Made by a program: the position numbers and the translations under genes | Part shown: in pieces, positions 1-12,500 of the stretch | How positions within the stretch are numbered: position 1 is the first letter of the stretch | How the letters are laid out: the number at the start of each line of letters is the position of its first letter | Notes under the pieces: generated by a model | What the model saw: only the letters and a program-made list of their open reading frames with translations | The model's database searches: none | What the model was told of the DNA's origin: nothing | NCBI GenBank assembly: GCA_003118195.1 | Contig: BEXV01000360.1 | Location: 17,505-81,504, forward strand | From: Hemicentrotus pulcherrimus | Taxonomy: Eukaryota > Echinodermata > Echinoidea > Camarodonta > Strongylocentrotidae | Direction: 5' to 3' | Length of the DNA: 64,000 nucleotides

Positions 1-26
1 CCCCCCCCCCCCCCCCCCCCCCCCCC
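1..26. repeat. Poly-C tract at window edge
   Basis: Twenty-six consecutive C bases open the window. It may be a true homopolymer in an IPO4 intron or a sequencing or assembly artefact. Other C or G runs occur in the window (near 7460, 16330 and 57218), so a genuine tract is possible. Confidence 0.8.
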
Positions 27-149
27 GTTTTCCCTCACACAACCTCAAACAATTACTCTATAGCTGGATTTTTAAGGGGGTAATTGACAGATTGTGTTAT
101 TGTGAAAAGTGTGTAGAGGTTGCTGTCTAATGGTTGTATTCAGACATTT

Positions 150-271
150 AAAACATATGTGGCAGTTTTTGTTATAAGCTACTGAAATCCTTGCTTCTGA
201 TTGGTTATCAGCAAATTTGTCACTGATTTTTATCATTTGCCATTGAAAAAAGGCTTTGTGAAACGCCCCCC
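150..271. mobile_element. Foldback/MITE-like element, truncated copy 1
   Basis: This stretch closely matches the fuller element at 2793-2940, from the GGCAGTTTTTGTTATA segment to the end AAAGGCTTTGTGAAACGCCCC. The left terminus is missing or diverged. It lies about 60 bp upstream of the first visible IPO4 exon. The class is a short non-autonomous DNA element with internal inverted repeats, and no coding capacity is seen. Confidence 0.6.
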
Positions 272-332
272 AGTAATGGTATGAAAGTGTATCATTTGAA
301 CGTCGCTGTCCTGTCTGTAACCCCCTGTTTAG

Positions 333-583
333 GCACCTTGAACAGTTCCTAGAAAGCATCTGTAATGGCATCCGTGACCCCCGACCTGTAGTTTACAACG
401 CAGGCCTGTTTGCACTAGGTCAATTCTCAGAGCATCTCCAGCCCGAGATATCACGCTACCACAACCAGCTCCTCCCTCTTCTCTTCGGTTATCTCGCACT
501 GACGACATCCCAGAATGCCGAGCAGAGGCCTAAGGGCATCACAAGGATATACTACGCCCTAGAGATGTTCTGTGAGAAACTGG
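333..583 (+). CDS. IPO4: IPO4 exon a
   Basis: It follows the acceptor CCTGTTTAG and ends before the donor GTAAGA. It encodes HLEQFLESICNGIRDPRPVV and continues through NAGLFALGQFSEHLQPEIS to MFCEKLG, a HEAT-repeat segment. One base enters the first codon from the missing upstream exon, and the exon ends in phase 1. Confidence 0.9.
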
Positions 584-3500
584 GTAAGAATGTGGTTTTC
601 TGCACCATTTTTCCACTCTTGTTTCTCAAGGTTATTGCTTTTATAATTGTACCCTCTAGCTATTGCAGATGTCTGACATAAAAAGAAGGGAAAAAAAAGA
701 ACCAATAATTCTGCAATATTGTCAAATTATATGAAACATCTTTTTGCCCAGCTTTAGTTTTTAATTTCCTAAAGTTTGCTCAAGTCTTCCTACCTGGGCA
801 TAAAAATCCATACTTGTACCACTCTATAAGGATGGGTATGACAAATGGCTTATCATACATGCGTGTCTACACCCATTCATACTTGCAATCGTAGCAAGAA
901 TTAGTGTATGCAGTCTGTTCCTTGATTATGTCCATTGCCTTAGTTCTAAGCCTTTGTTTGTTAGTTTGAACGTTGTTTCTCTCTTCACCATTCAGGCACA
1001 GAACTTGTTCCCTATTTACCTACCCTAATGGGACACTTACTAACAATGCTGCAGAACGCACAAGATGTCCACATCACTGAATTAGCCATCAGTGCCATTG
1101 GTAAGCTATTCATCCATGTGTTATATAAAGCATTCATAAGTATAACCTGCATTTTACTATTTGGAATTGAAATTGAATCAGTGTGTGTCACATGTGAGTA
1201 TTATCCAAATTATTGGATTTTTATAACTTTTATAAATGTAATGCTTCCTGGGAGAAAAATCTTGGAACCAGCAGGACTTGAACCTGCATCTACTGCTTGC
1301 CGGGCAGCGATTCTAACACCAGGCCATCACTGGTCCATGGCACAGTCACGATGAAAAAGAACAAATACTTAAGCTCTCCTGATTCATTCTGACTCATTAA
1401 ATAGAGATGCAGGCTCAAGTCACACTGGTTCAAAGATTTTTTCTGACTTGTTTTTCAATACAGATCGATCAATTGATCTTATTTACTGGGTGTAAGCCAC
1501 TAACATGTTAAGATAGTTATTGGATTTGTTTGAAATATGCAGTGTGAACCACACATGTGTGCATTTGATGTTCAAAATGATTCACTACACTACAGCATGT
1601 AGGTGTAATTTTCCTTAATAAATACTACCATGAAATCCTGATTTTTAAATGCTGTATAGTGAGGCCTTTACTCGACTAACTGTCATGTAAAAGCTATATC
1701 TTGTTTCAGATGATTTCAAATCTAAATTGTAAACTTTCAAGGGTTTGTATGCCCACAAACTATCACCAACGGTCTAACTGCAATTAAAAAAAAATAATAA
1801 TAATATTGATGGATCATTCACATTGTCCTGATTGTACGTTTTTTTCTTGTGTGGTACATATGTGTAGGTGCTGCAGGGAATGCTGCATCTGAACACATGC
1901 TGCCCTTCTTCCATCCCATCATGGAGCAGCTGAAGCATTACCTTACCAATGTCCATTCCGGAGACTCACTCATCCTACAGATACAATCAATAGGTGCATT
2001 TCCTACTCCCGTTTTGAAAACTTTGAGACTACCCCTTATAAACAAAAAAACATGGTACAGTACTACCACGGTACTACCATGATACAGACAGTTCTACAAT
2101 GGCTCTATATACCTATACACTGTATGTAGTGTACCGTAATATTTGTAATGGTACTACCATGGTATTACCATGGTATATGTACCATGGCCAAAATATATTT
2201 GTGGCCAAAATACCGGGACCATGGTAATTTTGTTATAAGGGACCCTTGGATAACCAACCACCACTAAAAAATTACAACCGAATAAAAATATCAATAAAAC
2301 AGGAATTATCTTCTTGCTTCCCCAAAAGTAGTAATTTACCTGTAATATCAAAGGAAAAATGACATCATAACAAGTTTTCTTTCTGCTTAGGATGGGGTTC
2401 TTTGAATAAAATGTACATTTCCTGGCTTATGCAAAGATGTGTGCCATCGTAGGTTTCCAGCTCTGTTATTAATGTTGAACCATGGCAACTTTCAGAGCTC
2501 AGGACATTCACACTTTACAGTACAGATGTTGCACAGAATGGGATAAGAAGCATTTCACTTTCATCCAATACCATGTTGTTTGACATTTTTCAGATACCTT
2601 GGGTGTTCTAGCGAGAAAGATTGGTAAAGAGAACTTCATGCCCTTGACAGAGGAGTGTATCCTACTTGGTCTGAAACTTATCGATGAGGTCAATGACCCT
2701 GATCTTAGAAGATGCACGTAGGTATACTCATAGACAGGCCACTTGAGAACAAATTTTGTGTGCAGAACTTGTATGTAGAATGTACAGTACCAGGGGGCGT
2801 TTCACAAAACTTGTCATCAGTGACAAATGACAGTTTTTGTTATACTCTTCTGAAATCCTTGCTTTTGATTGGTTATCAGCAGATTTGTCACTGATTTTTG
2901 TCATTTGTCATTGAAAAAAGGCTTTGTGAAATGGGCCCCAGCAATTGATTGAATTTCAAAACTTGAAAGAAATAAATCATATATTCAAATTCATGTCTTT
3001 TTATGATTCAATTTTGATCAGATTTATGTTGCCATGGGAATAATGCACATACTTATTTATACATAATAAAATGTAACAATTTGTGAGATTGTGTATTTTG
3101 AAAGTTGCAGTAATCTTTGAGCAAGCTGCGCTTTGTTTAAGTTTTCCATTTCTTGTTATTACCCAGCTGATACATGGAAGAGTCAGCTGGTATAGATATA
3201 TAACTTGACAAATTATAATTCATTTTAGTTTAGTGTGCTAATGATTTATCAGTGTGTAATATTCATGTGAACAATTAAAGTCAACTCAAAATCATTTAAG
3301 ATTAGCAAGCATATGCAGATTTTAAAGGTTAAGACCAGTTATGGTCATGCGATTGCATTGTGAAAGAAACGTTGTGGAATCGATCAGAAAAGGTTGATCA
3401 TCTAGCATATACGTATTAGTGTGTACTGCAAGGTTCTGGAATCATCAAAATGATAAGAAATTTGGCTCTGTCTTGGTTAAGTTACAAGCACTATACACAG

Positions 3501-6500
3501 AAAGATGTATATGGGACTACGCGACACGTGCGTGACACGTGTGCAATATCTATCGGGTCCAAATAGATATAATAATTTACCAAATATATCAATTAGTAGG
3601 CGGTTTCCCGGCAAAATGTGTATCATCACAGTCAAAACATTCTTTCACATGATTGGTAATAAGAGCTTCGAAATTCATTTTTTGAGAGGGGGGCATTTCC
3701 AAAACTGGTCTTTACCTTTAAGAACGAGCCCGTCACCTTCTAGCAGTGGCAAAATTATCTTTGGAGTGATGCAGTAATGCACACGGTAAACTATTCCACT
3801 GCTCTAGGTGTCACTCTTTGAAAATTTGTTTATTGTCCGTGTATTTCTGCAGGTATAATCTGTTTGCGTCCATCGCATCGGTCCTAGAAGAGAACATGTC
3901 CAACCATCTCCCTGCTATCACGCAACTCATGTTAGACTCGTTAAGATCTACAGATGGTGTTGTGGTAAGTGGTTATCACTTTCTCTTGCATAGACCATTA
4001 TCTCAAGAGTGTTGCTCATATTATTAAAATGAATACGATTGTGCAATTTTGTGTTTAGTAAAAAAAAAAAAATAAGAGTAGGGGGATGCAGAGTCGAGGA
4101 GGGGAAAAGAAGGAGAGAATGATTGTGGTATTGACACCAATATTTGAATGATTTTGAAGTAGCAATAATCATGATAATTCCTCTTGTGAAAAAATGTGGA
4201 AACTCTTCATTGGCATGTACTGATAAATGTATTTCTTTAATCATTTCTTTAAACATTTATGTTTATCAGAAAGTTCAAAGATTTTATTTACTTAATTACA
4301 AGCATAATGCTTCCAATGTTTCCTCCTCATTACTGTAGATAATTGTTAGCATCACATGTATTTACTGACTTGCCATTACATCGTTTGAATTACTGTTGTA
4401 TCAACGAATATTATGTACATGTTTTGTTACCTTGTATATGCCTTACTTTGTAAATTCTTTTCATATGCAGTTAATGTGGAAATAAAACCTTAAAAAAAAA
4501 ATTTAAAAAAAGATTTTATGGGACTCTAAAAATCCATGAAATACATTTCCTAATTCATTTCCTTGTAATAAATGAACTGTCCCTTTCGTGTGGTCAAGAT
4601 TTTCCCATATCAGTAAGTTGGAAAACAGAAAGGAGAGTACGACCTACATACTCTTCATCCAAGCTCCTTGCATCACATTTTAAGAAGCAGTAAGAGTACA
4701 TGTATGTAGACATTCTGTACATTTCATTTAGTAAAATGGTAATACCTCTTCCTCTCATTTAAAGTTATTGTACAAGTTGTCATGTTTTTAGCACTTGTGA
4801 AGTGCTTTGAAGTTGTAGCTATATTAGTTCTAACTCTGCAGCCGTAAACTTAGCAGCAATTGTATTTTGTTTGTAGCTTTAGGAGTAGCAGAAGGAGCAG
4901 TAGCCTTTGTAGCTGTTATTGGTTGTTTCAGTGTATTGATAGAAGTACCAGTTGTGGCAGCAATTGAACTGGAGCAATTGTAATTGTAGCACACTTTTGA
5001 AGCTGTTGTTTGACAAAGATTTTAGAGCATATGAGGGATGATAGTAGTGAACCGCCCTGTCAATCGTAGTTCAATAAATTTTCCTCCCCTCAGCCTCACT
5101 TTGATGAGGAAGAGAGTCGAGTGCAGAGTCTGTTTGATGATGTCAATGGTAACGGAACAGATGGTGGTGAAGATGTTTCCGATACAGAGGATGAAGACGA
5201 GGATGATGATGAGATTCAAGGGTAAGTTCCTCAAATCACAAATTGAAATATAACATGACAGATATTCCATATTTAGCGTATGAATAGGAGCTGGCGGTAT
5301 GCATGATTATAATTTGTGATTGACAGATAAAACAAAGGCACAATAAAACTAGGTTGATTTTTGATGGAAGATATATTTTACCTGACTGCTATTACAGAAA
5401 GAAAGTATATGATTGCATCCAGTCCACCTTCAGCCTTTTGTACTATCTGAGTGACTTGATTAATGCTGAACCTAGGGATGTTCACCTACAGGCTTAGTTT
5501 CAAACCTGAAACCTCCTCTTCCCAGAAACACTGATCTCCCACTGACCTAAACCTTTTTCTTTAAAATCAGTGCAAGTGTTTCCTTTCCAGTATTTCTTAA
5601 AGGGATCCGGTAAGTTTGTCTCAGATTCTGAAACAAAATTCAGAATTTTAACTCATGATGCAATGATAATTATAAACCTTTAAGTCAGTCAGGACTTTTA
5701 CAAGCCGATCGCCTGTCTGATTATCAAGATATTTATGATTGGCATTACAAATTTTGAAAACCGTTCGCCTGACGGTTTTCATAACACTTCAGTCTATTGG
5801 GGAAAACGAGTATGGAAAAACCGGTCACTCAAAAGATTTTTACCTTTTTGAGGCGCTTCTTGATCATTTTGAAGCGCAATTTTTTTAGGGCTTCAATATT
5901 TCACCATATCACAGACACTAATAACACGTAGGGTTGTGTATCTCAGATTTAACATTGTTAAACGATCCCTTTAAATGGTGTATGTATGACAGAGTGATAA
6001 ATTTTGATGGTTTTTACTTTTACTTTGTTTGATTTTCATTTAGGTACAATGTGGAGAATTCTTACTTGGAAGAGAAGGAAGATACCTGTAATGCTATGGC
6101 AGAGGTAGCTCTGCACACAAAGTAAGTTGGATTTATTTGGCAAACATTGTGTTCCTTATGTCCTCCCATTCTACCTCTACACATGGTCTGCCCTTCCCTG
6201 TCTCATCAGCCCCCCGTCCTCCCTATATTTATTTTTCTCTATTATAATAATAATCCGTTCTTGTTTAGCACATACCACATTATGATGTAACGTTCCTACA
6301 TGCTTCCAAAGAGCTTTTGGACATCATTACCCCTAGCTTTAGCTTCGGCAGCCTATATCAGCGCACAGTGCATTTTAAGGAATAATCCTACCAGGTACCC
6401 ATTTACCTCACCTGGGTGGAGTGTAGGCTAATATAGATTAACGTCTATTACCCTACCCCTTTCATGCAGCAACTCCTTCATCTTAGTATCTTTGCCAAGA

Positions 6501-9500
6501 GGAATCAAGGTTTGTCAGAAAGTGCAAAGATTGGATTGGACTCTAAAAATCACAGCTCCATAGTCGTATGAAATACATTTCCTAATTCATTCCCTTGTAA
6601 GAGATGTACTGTCCCTTTCTTGTGGTCAAGACTTGCTGGTCATTTTCTCATATCAGTAAGTTGGAAAACAGAAAGGAGAGTAAGACCTACATACTCTTCA
6701 TCCAAGCTCCTTGCTTTACATGTTAAGGAGTAGGAAGAGTATGTGGACATTCTGTAAATATAATGGGATCTATTACCGCCTAAAATCTACATTTAAAATT
6801 TTTATATGAAACACGACATAAATGAAATCTTATTACCCTTAGAGTACCGGGGTAGTTGATAAAGAGGAAATGTTATCCTTTACTTAGCAGCCAGATTATG
6901 TCATATGAGGGCAACATGTTCCTGTGATGTTTACACAATAACATAAATGTCCAACAAATGTCTTCTTTTGCAATACAGATTTTTCTTATTATTCCATTTT
7001 CATTTTAACATACCAATTCAACAATATATGTATGTCTTGGTACTTGGTATCTAGGTTAGCCTTTCTCAGGGCAAGTAGTGCCATCACATGTTGTTCAACC
7101 TATTTGAATATACAAAAAACCTTGAATTCTCCATTTTTCACAAATTGATTTAATCGTCCTGACGTGCACAGGGCAGCCTTTCTCCCATACATTGAGGAAT
7201 GCTACAATGAGGTGTATCGCCTGATGGACTACCCAGCCCCTGGCATTCGCAAGGCAGCCACAGTATGTTCAGGGCAGCTATGCTGTACACTAGGCCAGTG
7301 TGGAAACATGACAGTCTCATCACAATCAGATGGTAAGTTATGACTAGGAAACAATGTGGAAATTGCAATAAATGATTATCCATATTTTGACAGATATCAT
7401 CCAAATTATCGCCCCTGATTCATCTACCTTAGTCCTAGGACAACTCCCCCCAACAACATTCCCCCCCCCCCCCTCAGCAAAAAACCCCTAAGAACAACAG
7501 TGCTCAAATCTTTTTATGCCCAAGTATCTGATATTTCTTGTCATAGCCTTTACTCTCAAATGTAAATCCAGGTCAGTGCTACTTCTTTCTGTAATTCAAC
7601 TGTACAAAGACCCCCTCTTTTTAAAACCCCAAATAATCTTCATGGGGGTCATGTTAGGTTTTCCTCAAAAATGTTCAGTTTTATAAACGCCCCCCTTTCA
7701 AAAAATGAAATAGAAGCTCTTATTACCAATCATGTGAAAGAATATGTTTTGACTAATACGTGATGATACAAATTTTGCCGGGAGGTCGCCTACTTATTGA
7801 TATATTTGGTAATCTATCATATCGATCCAGTCTGGATAGATATCGTGAATGCACTTCAACGTTGAAAATTTGGGCATAAATTGCTGCTTTTTTGCGAATT
7901 TAGGTTGGAATTATTGCCATCTAAACCTCTGAAGGCAATGTTTAAACAATATTGAATGGATATTTTGCACCCTAAACCCTGGCACAGCAATTATACCACT
8001 ACCGGTCTTCACCTTTAATCTAGGACTGAGGCCAGCGATTGTGGATGAAGGAGGTCTCTGCTACCAAACATGACTTATCCCCTAGGAGCTTGAAACCCCC
8101 TTTTATTCCATATGTCTTTTCATATTTCTGTAGAAAAAAAATTGCACTTTCTCTTTCCATTTTCTCCTGAATCTCTTCAGTGTTATCAGAGATGCTGGAG
8201 CAGGTGGTACCTCACTTTGTGGAGAACATTGACTCTGACAGTGAGAGGTCGGTTGTCATTACAACACTGGAAGGGATGAAGGAGCTGTTGGAAGCCATTG
8301 GTCCGGAAGTCGTCAAGCATGCAGAGTTCTTCAATGCCATCACGGGGACCATCAAGAATGTTCTACAACAGAAGGTAGGTTGAAAGGGTTAAATTTTAGT
8401 GATGGATATATCGAGGGGTCAGTGAACACAAAGACGTAACTCCATTTTGAGAAAAAAATGGTTTAAAGATAGAGTTCCACTTGGGCCTTCAGGAGTTAAG
8501 TCTATGTTTCACTAGCCATTGACTTCAATGGGGTGTTGGATGGAGTAAAGTCTTTGTGTTTCCTGGAAAGCCCACATTTTTTTGAACATTTTGAATATCA
8601 AATACTCATTTTGGCAAAATATGGAGTTACATCTTTGTGTCACTGAACCCTCAATATGTTGTTTTGTTCTTTCACAAAACATTGTGTAGATGGAGAAGAC
8701 CTGATAGAACTTTTTTATATAGGTACATTTTACGATAATATTCATTGTCATGTATGCACAGTACAAAACTTCTGTAACTGTGACAGACCCTGGCTCCGTC
8801 GTATAAAGAGTTGCAATTTTGCAGTCTCCTATCTTCTATGTACATAGTTGTGAATCTTGCAATCATTATCAATCGCAAATAAACCATGATTTATCGCAAC
8901 TGTTTGTAAGAAGGGGCCCAGATGTCCTCAATATTCTTTCCTTGTTACTAAGCTGCTCTAATTACTGTATACAAATCTCACATGCAGCAGTAAAAAAAGA
9001 GAGACACGACGTCCCATTCAGAGTTATTTAGAGCATGGCCTAGTTGTAAATATCAAAGAGTGGTAAGATTGGTTTGGGTTAAAATTAATGATAAATGTTC
9101 CTTGTAATTTGACATTCTTTGTTAAGTTTATGGACCCAAGACTCATCAAACATAATGGTGAAGTCCACTCTCTGCGATGTGTAGCATCTGTTGTCACATG
9201 AATACCTGAATGATGTCCAGTGTGCATCATTTTTAAACCTAACCTACCCATCCTAGCGCTGCATATTAACATTTGAATATATTAATATTTTTTACGCTGG
9301 TACGTTGTGGTGGAGATCACAAAATAAATCAGCCAAATTCTGGACTAACCAGTATGTCGCAATGATTATGGACAAGTTACGACCTGGGTAGTCATTCGTT
9401 TACGGTAAGCCTCCCGATTTTCTCGCAATTTAATTCATTTTAAGTAAACATAGCTTTGCACTTGTAATCTTTCTATGAAATCTCATTATTTGATAAATAA

Positions 9501-12500
9501 TCACATCAGATTCTGTGTGCGTGCATATCATGAATACTTATGACTACTAGCGCGTGACGTATAAGTTCCTATTGAGCCAATCAAATGCAGCGATAGGATG
9601 GCTAGGTTAGGTTAAAAACCCATGAGAGCCCAAGATGCTGATTTCAAGGGAAAATGCATTTTCCAACCTGCGTCTCTTTTTTTAATCTTCATCCAGACTG
9701 CCTGCCAGGATGAAGATGAGGAAGAGGAGGAGGATGATGAGGGTGAGCAGGCAGAGAAGGATGCCATCCTGGTGGAATGCGCAGGGGATCTCATCCCAAC
9801 CATCATCAAGGCACTGGACGGTCAGCAGGACGTGGCGGTTTCCCTGGTTACAGAGATGCTTCCTCTACTGGTGTCCAGAACGGTAAGAAAGAAATCTGAG
9901 GATGCAATTTAAGTAGTTTTTGCCGAGCACTAAACTAGTAGAGATTTGCATTGAACTTGAGATTGCATTTCTTGTATGATGTCATTGCAATGAGTTACCA
10001 TGGGTTGTGTTATAGGCCTTTACTCCACTCAACACCAGACACAAATGTGTACTGCAATCTCTTTCTTCTATCAGTCTTGCACATTTCTTTACATTAAAAT
10101 TTTAAGGAAAAAAAAAGTCATTTGTATTGAAGGGATTGGGTAACATAACAGTCTATTGGGAAAAATGAGTATGGTAAAACCGGTCACTCAAAGATTTTTA
10201 CTTTTTTGAGGCCCTTCATGATCATTTTGGAGTGCAATTTTGTTAGGTCTCTAATATTTCACCATATCACAGACACTGATAACACATAGGGCCGTGCATC
10301 TCACATTTAACATTGTTAAATGATGCCTTTAAGATTTGCCCTACAGAATCAAGCAATAAAACCCTGTAGTATGTGCAAGTACTCAATCTAATAATCAACG
10401 TTCATTAAAAGTGGCTTGATGTACATCTAGTAACTGCAACAAAATCTTGACTCTTTTCCCTTTTTAACAGAAAAAGAACTGTCCTGCGTCGGACAAGTCC
10501 TTTGCCTCTGGCATCCTTGCTGAGACGGTCTGTGCTCTGAAGGATGGGATTGTTCCCTTTGCTGAAACCTTCCTGACCATCTTCACTCTCTTGACCCAGG
10601 ATAGTGATGAGGAGGTCAGAAGTAATGCTGTCTTTGGTCTAGGTGTCTTGGCGGAGCATGGCAGTGACACTATTTACCAGTATCCTTGCAATTGACAGTC
10701 CATTTCAATGTTCATAACACATATACATGTCTTCTCCTCCTCTTTTCTCCTTCTTCTCCTCCTTTTCCCTCCCCTTTCACTCCTCTCCCCTTCCCCCTCT
10801 CATTTTTCTCCCCCCTCTCATTTTCCTCCCCCTCCACTTTCCTTTCACTTCTCCTGCTCCTTCTCCTTCCCCTTCCCCTTTCCCTTGTCCTTTTCCTTGC
10901 CTTTTTTCTTGCCCTTTCCTTGCCCTTCTCCTTCTCTTCCCCCTCCCCTTCCCCATCTCCCTTCTTGTCTTCGTCCCCTTCTCTTCACCCCCTTCTTCTA
11001 TTTCCATTTCCTCTTCCCCTTGTTTATTGCTATTTTCATTTCTGTTATTGTCATTACCGGTAGTTCTATTATATTTATATCATTAACAATGTTATTTCAA
11101 CCTTAACGCATGCCTGAACCTACCCTCAGACATTTCCCAAGCATCCTTCAGATCTTATCAGGAGTGATGGGTAGAGAGTCCAATGGGCGTGTCATTGATA
11201 ATGTCTGTGCCAGTGTGTGTCGTCTCATCTCTGGCAACCCGACCCTAGTTCCTGTAGACCAGGTAACAGTTGTCTTCTTTACCCATTAGCAACTAGAGAT
11301 TTCGTAAAAATGATCTATTACTCACTGGAAGATGTTGCAATAATGCTCTAATTTTGACATTGTTCTGAACAATATGAAACATTTTTCTATGCAAAATCCT
11401 ACTGTAGACATCGAAAGGATTACGCAGGTATAATATTATCACGGTAGACCTCATAGAAGGATACTACAGCGCGTTGAAAATGGATGAAAACGGACAAGCG
11501 GTTTAGTTCCTAAAGGGTTAATGAACATGCTTTAGAGTTGGCATGCACTACATGTATGGGTATTTCTTATTGTAGTTTTAGGACTGTCATAATGCCATCA
11601 ACTGTGTCATAGGAAGGATATTCTTTTAAACCAAATGACAAGGAATACATTCAAAGCTTACAGCTACTAGTGCGACCCAGCAAATGGAGGAGAACTTGAT
11701 ATTCTACTCCTGTCTTGGAAAAGCTCTATGAAGATAGACCCAAAATAGAAAATACACCCAACATATCATTTTCCGTCATTCAATCATGTTTAGTCGTACA
11801 TCAACAGACTTTAATTCAAAGAAAACCAGCATTGATAGTAAATATCTTTTGACTTTCTCTTGCAGTTGGTGACGACCCTTCTGAAGTACCTTCCACTCCG
11901 CGAGGATATGGAGGAGAACTCAACAGTCTACTCCTGCCTTGGCAAACTTTACGAAGCCGGCCAGGTCACTCTTACCCAATCCCTCCCCCAACTCATCAAC
12001 ATCTATGCACAGGCACTCACTACACAGGAACTTAATGATGGTAAGCTTGTCATAGGGCTCTCCTTAAAGCCTTTCTGCACTAGTTCAGGAGGTCAGGAGG
12101 GATAAGACCTCCCTGTGCGGTCACTGGCAGGTGGTTATCTCATCAAATCAGCTCTCAATTAATCTAAGAAAAAGGGGACCATGGAGGATCAACGGGCATC
12201 GTTGGCTATATAGAGGGCGCAAGTAGCTACAAGTATTACAGTCCCGCTTTAAAGACATATAGTAGTGGGCTCTCATTGGGAATTCGGGTGTTTACTCAAT
12301 AACAGGTGTTTTCAATCACCAGGATTAGCTTCAATTTTACGACCAACAGGCCTTACGTAATGCTCTGCATTTTCCGTCCATCCATCCATCCATATTGTAA
12401 AGTCATTATCTTACATTTCTCTCACCCTAAAACTCTCTGAGAGACTTGGGGGAGGGGGGTGTATTTCTTGATTGGGCCATGGGTTTGCTGTGTGCAAGAT

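Noticed and set aside
10686..11106. Several overlapping open frames of 76-132 codons on both strands
   Set aside because: They are low-complexity translations of the polypyrimidine tract in an IPO4 intron and show no family resemblance.
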